Assembly (NCBI GenBank): GCA_036250225.1
Contig: JAPZLL010000029.1
Coordinates: 310,001-374,000, forward strand
Source: Cercophora sp. LCS_1
Taxonomy: Eukaryota; Ascomycota; Sordariomycetes; Sordariales; Lasiosphaeriaceae
Length of the DNA: 64,000 nucleotides
Direction: 5' to 3'
Shown here in pieces: positions 63,229 through 64,000 of the stretch. The notes beneath the pieces are model-generated. The model made no database searches and was not told where the DNA came from. It saw only the letters and a program-made list of their open reading frames with translations. The position numbers and the translations under genes were made by a program. The first letter of the stretch is position 1; each line of letters begins with the position of its first letter.

Positions 63229-64000
63229 GTTGTTGGAGTTGGTCGACAGAAGAAACACGGGGAACCCATGGCATCAGACACAAAGGGGTCCGTGCCGGAG
63301 TTTCTATATAGCAACGCCGGACACAAGTGGTGATGGGGAGATATCGGCCCCCATTTTTGCCTCGCTGGGATTCAGGGGCTCGCAACGGTCCTGAGTGGCC
63401 AATTTGGACGCGGCGATCACGTTGCGCTAATGACCCGGGGAAGGGCCTGGCCTTCCACATTGAGTGAGCAATTGCAAAGTCTTACTTGCTAGAGCATGGC
63501 AAAGTCCCACGAGCGAAAAGGCATGCCGTGAATGCCATAGGCTCGGTTGTCTTGGCAGGGCGCCTGCAAATCTTGGTGGGTGCTGGAGAAGGCGTTTCTG
63601 GGCTCTCACTGGGCGGGAGCGTCGTATTGATTGGCGTGATGCGGCAGGGACCGCAGGGGCACACATCCAGTGAAGTGGGAGGGCAACCACCACGACCCCT
63701 CTATCTTCAGCAAATCGTATGAGCGACGCCGGGTCTGCGACGCGTTTGTCGACTTGAGTCGCTGTGGGATACCATGCCATTGCGAGTGGAGAGACAGCAA
63801 CGAACTCAAACCAGCTGACTGTGGGGAGCTGAAGACTAAAGTGCTGCACGCGCTTTGTGTCGGTAATCGTCTCAAGACAGAGCGCCGCCACTGCAGAGTG
63901 CAGGATTGAACTAAACGCATCCCCACGATTGCGCCGTTGAGTGTTCGTCAGAATGTCTCAGAACAAGAGTTGGGACGGCGCGCTAAGTCGGGATCATGGA
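63229..64000. other. Region upstream of the GPCR to the window edge
   Basis: 772 bp with the GPCR promoter. Frames at 63427-63926 are open in several overlapping frames and have no recognisable features; a gene extending past the right edge cannot be excluded. Confidence 0.45.
63304..63311 (-). promoter_or_regulatory. TATA-like element of the GPCR gene
   Basis: The palindromic CTATATAG lies about 75 bp upstream of the ATG at 63228. It is assigned by sequence and position only. Confidence 0.35.

Noticed and set aside
63427..63926. Minus-strand frames near the right edge
   Set aside because: Several frames are open together and none is protein-like; no start context or splice logic.

Overview
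The window is about 64 kb of nuclear DNA from a filamentous ascomycete (Pezizomycotina, most likely a Sordariomycete). The evidence is moderately GC-rich sequence, genes with one to eight introns of about 50-70 bp carrying CTAAC/CTGAC branch sites, and family content: Zn2Cys6 regulators, HET and NLR genes, a PTH11-type receptor, an EF-hand NADPH oxidase and GPI-anchored wall proteins. Nonsense codons of the CAG/CAA to TAG/TAA type and one AT-rich transposon relic suggest repeat-induced point mutation (RIP), which also points to this group.

Left part (1-7.6 kb): the 5' part of a secreted choice-of-anchor-B protein runs off the left edge. It is followed by four broken genes in a row (NCS1 permease, luciferase-like flavin monooxygenase, Zn2Cys6 regulator, medium-chain enoyl/alcohol reductase) around an AT-rich pogo/Fot1-like relic. 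This looks like a small accessory metabolic cluster that has decayed.

Middle left (8-23 kb) is mostly intact: NoxC-type NADPH oxidase, glutathione S-transferase, an imine-reductase-like dehydrogenase, a second choice-of-anchor-B protein paralogous to the one at the left edge, a nuclear-looking FHA-kinase, a small hypothetical protein, and a multicopper oxidase with a wall-protein-like, GPI-anchored C-terminal half. About 2.4 kb without an intact gene follows, with tandem repeats, then a frame-broken small gene.

Middle (27-41 kb): a small secreted protein, a Zn2Cys6 regulator sharing a 272-bp promoter region with an intact HET protein, an unknown protein, a secreted GMC oxidoreductase, and about 4 kb of non-self-recognition debris (an NLR relic, a HET pseudogene and another HET fragment).

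Right part (41-64 kb): short-chain dehydrogenase, secreted protease-like protein lacking the zinc motif, GT64 glycosyltransferase, secreted alpha/beta hydrolase, reticulon-like ER membrane protein, cysteine-rich secreted protein, a possibly broken small gene, a sulfotransferase-like protein, a second intact HET protein, a nine-exon CorA-like transporter and a PTH11-type GPCR.

Together this reads as an accessory, fast-evolving region: oxidative and secreted functions, receptors, and heterokaryon-incompatibility genes at all stages of decay. Exon structures marked as frame-checked were worked out by hand from splice sites, and their summed exon lengths are multiples of three.
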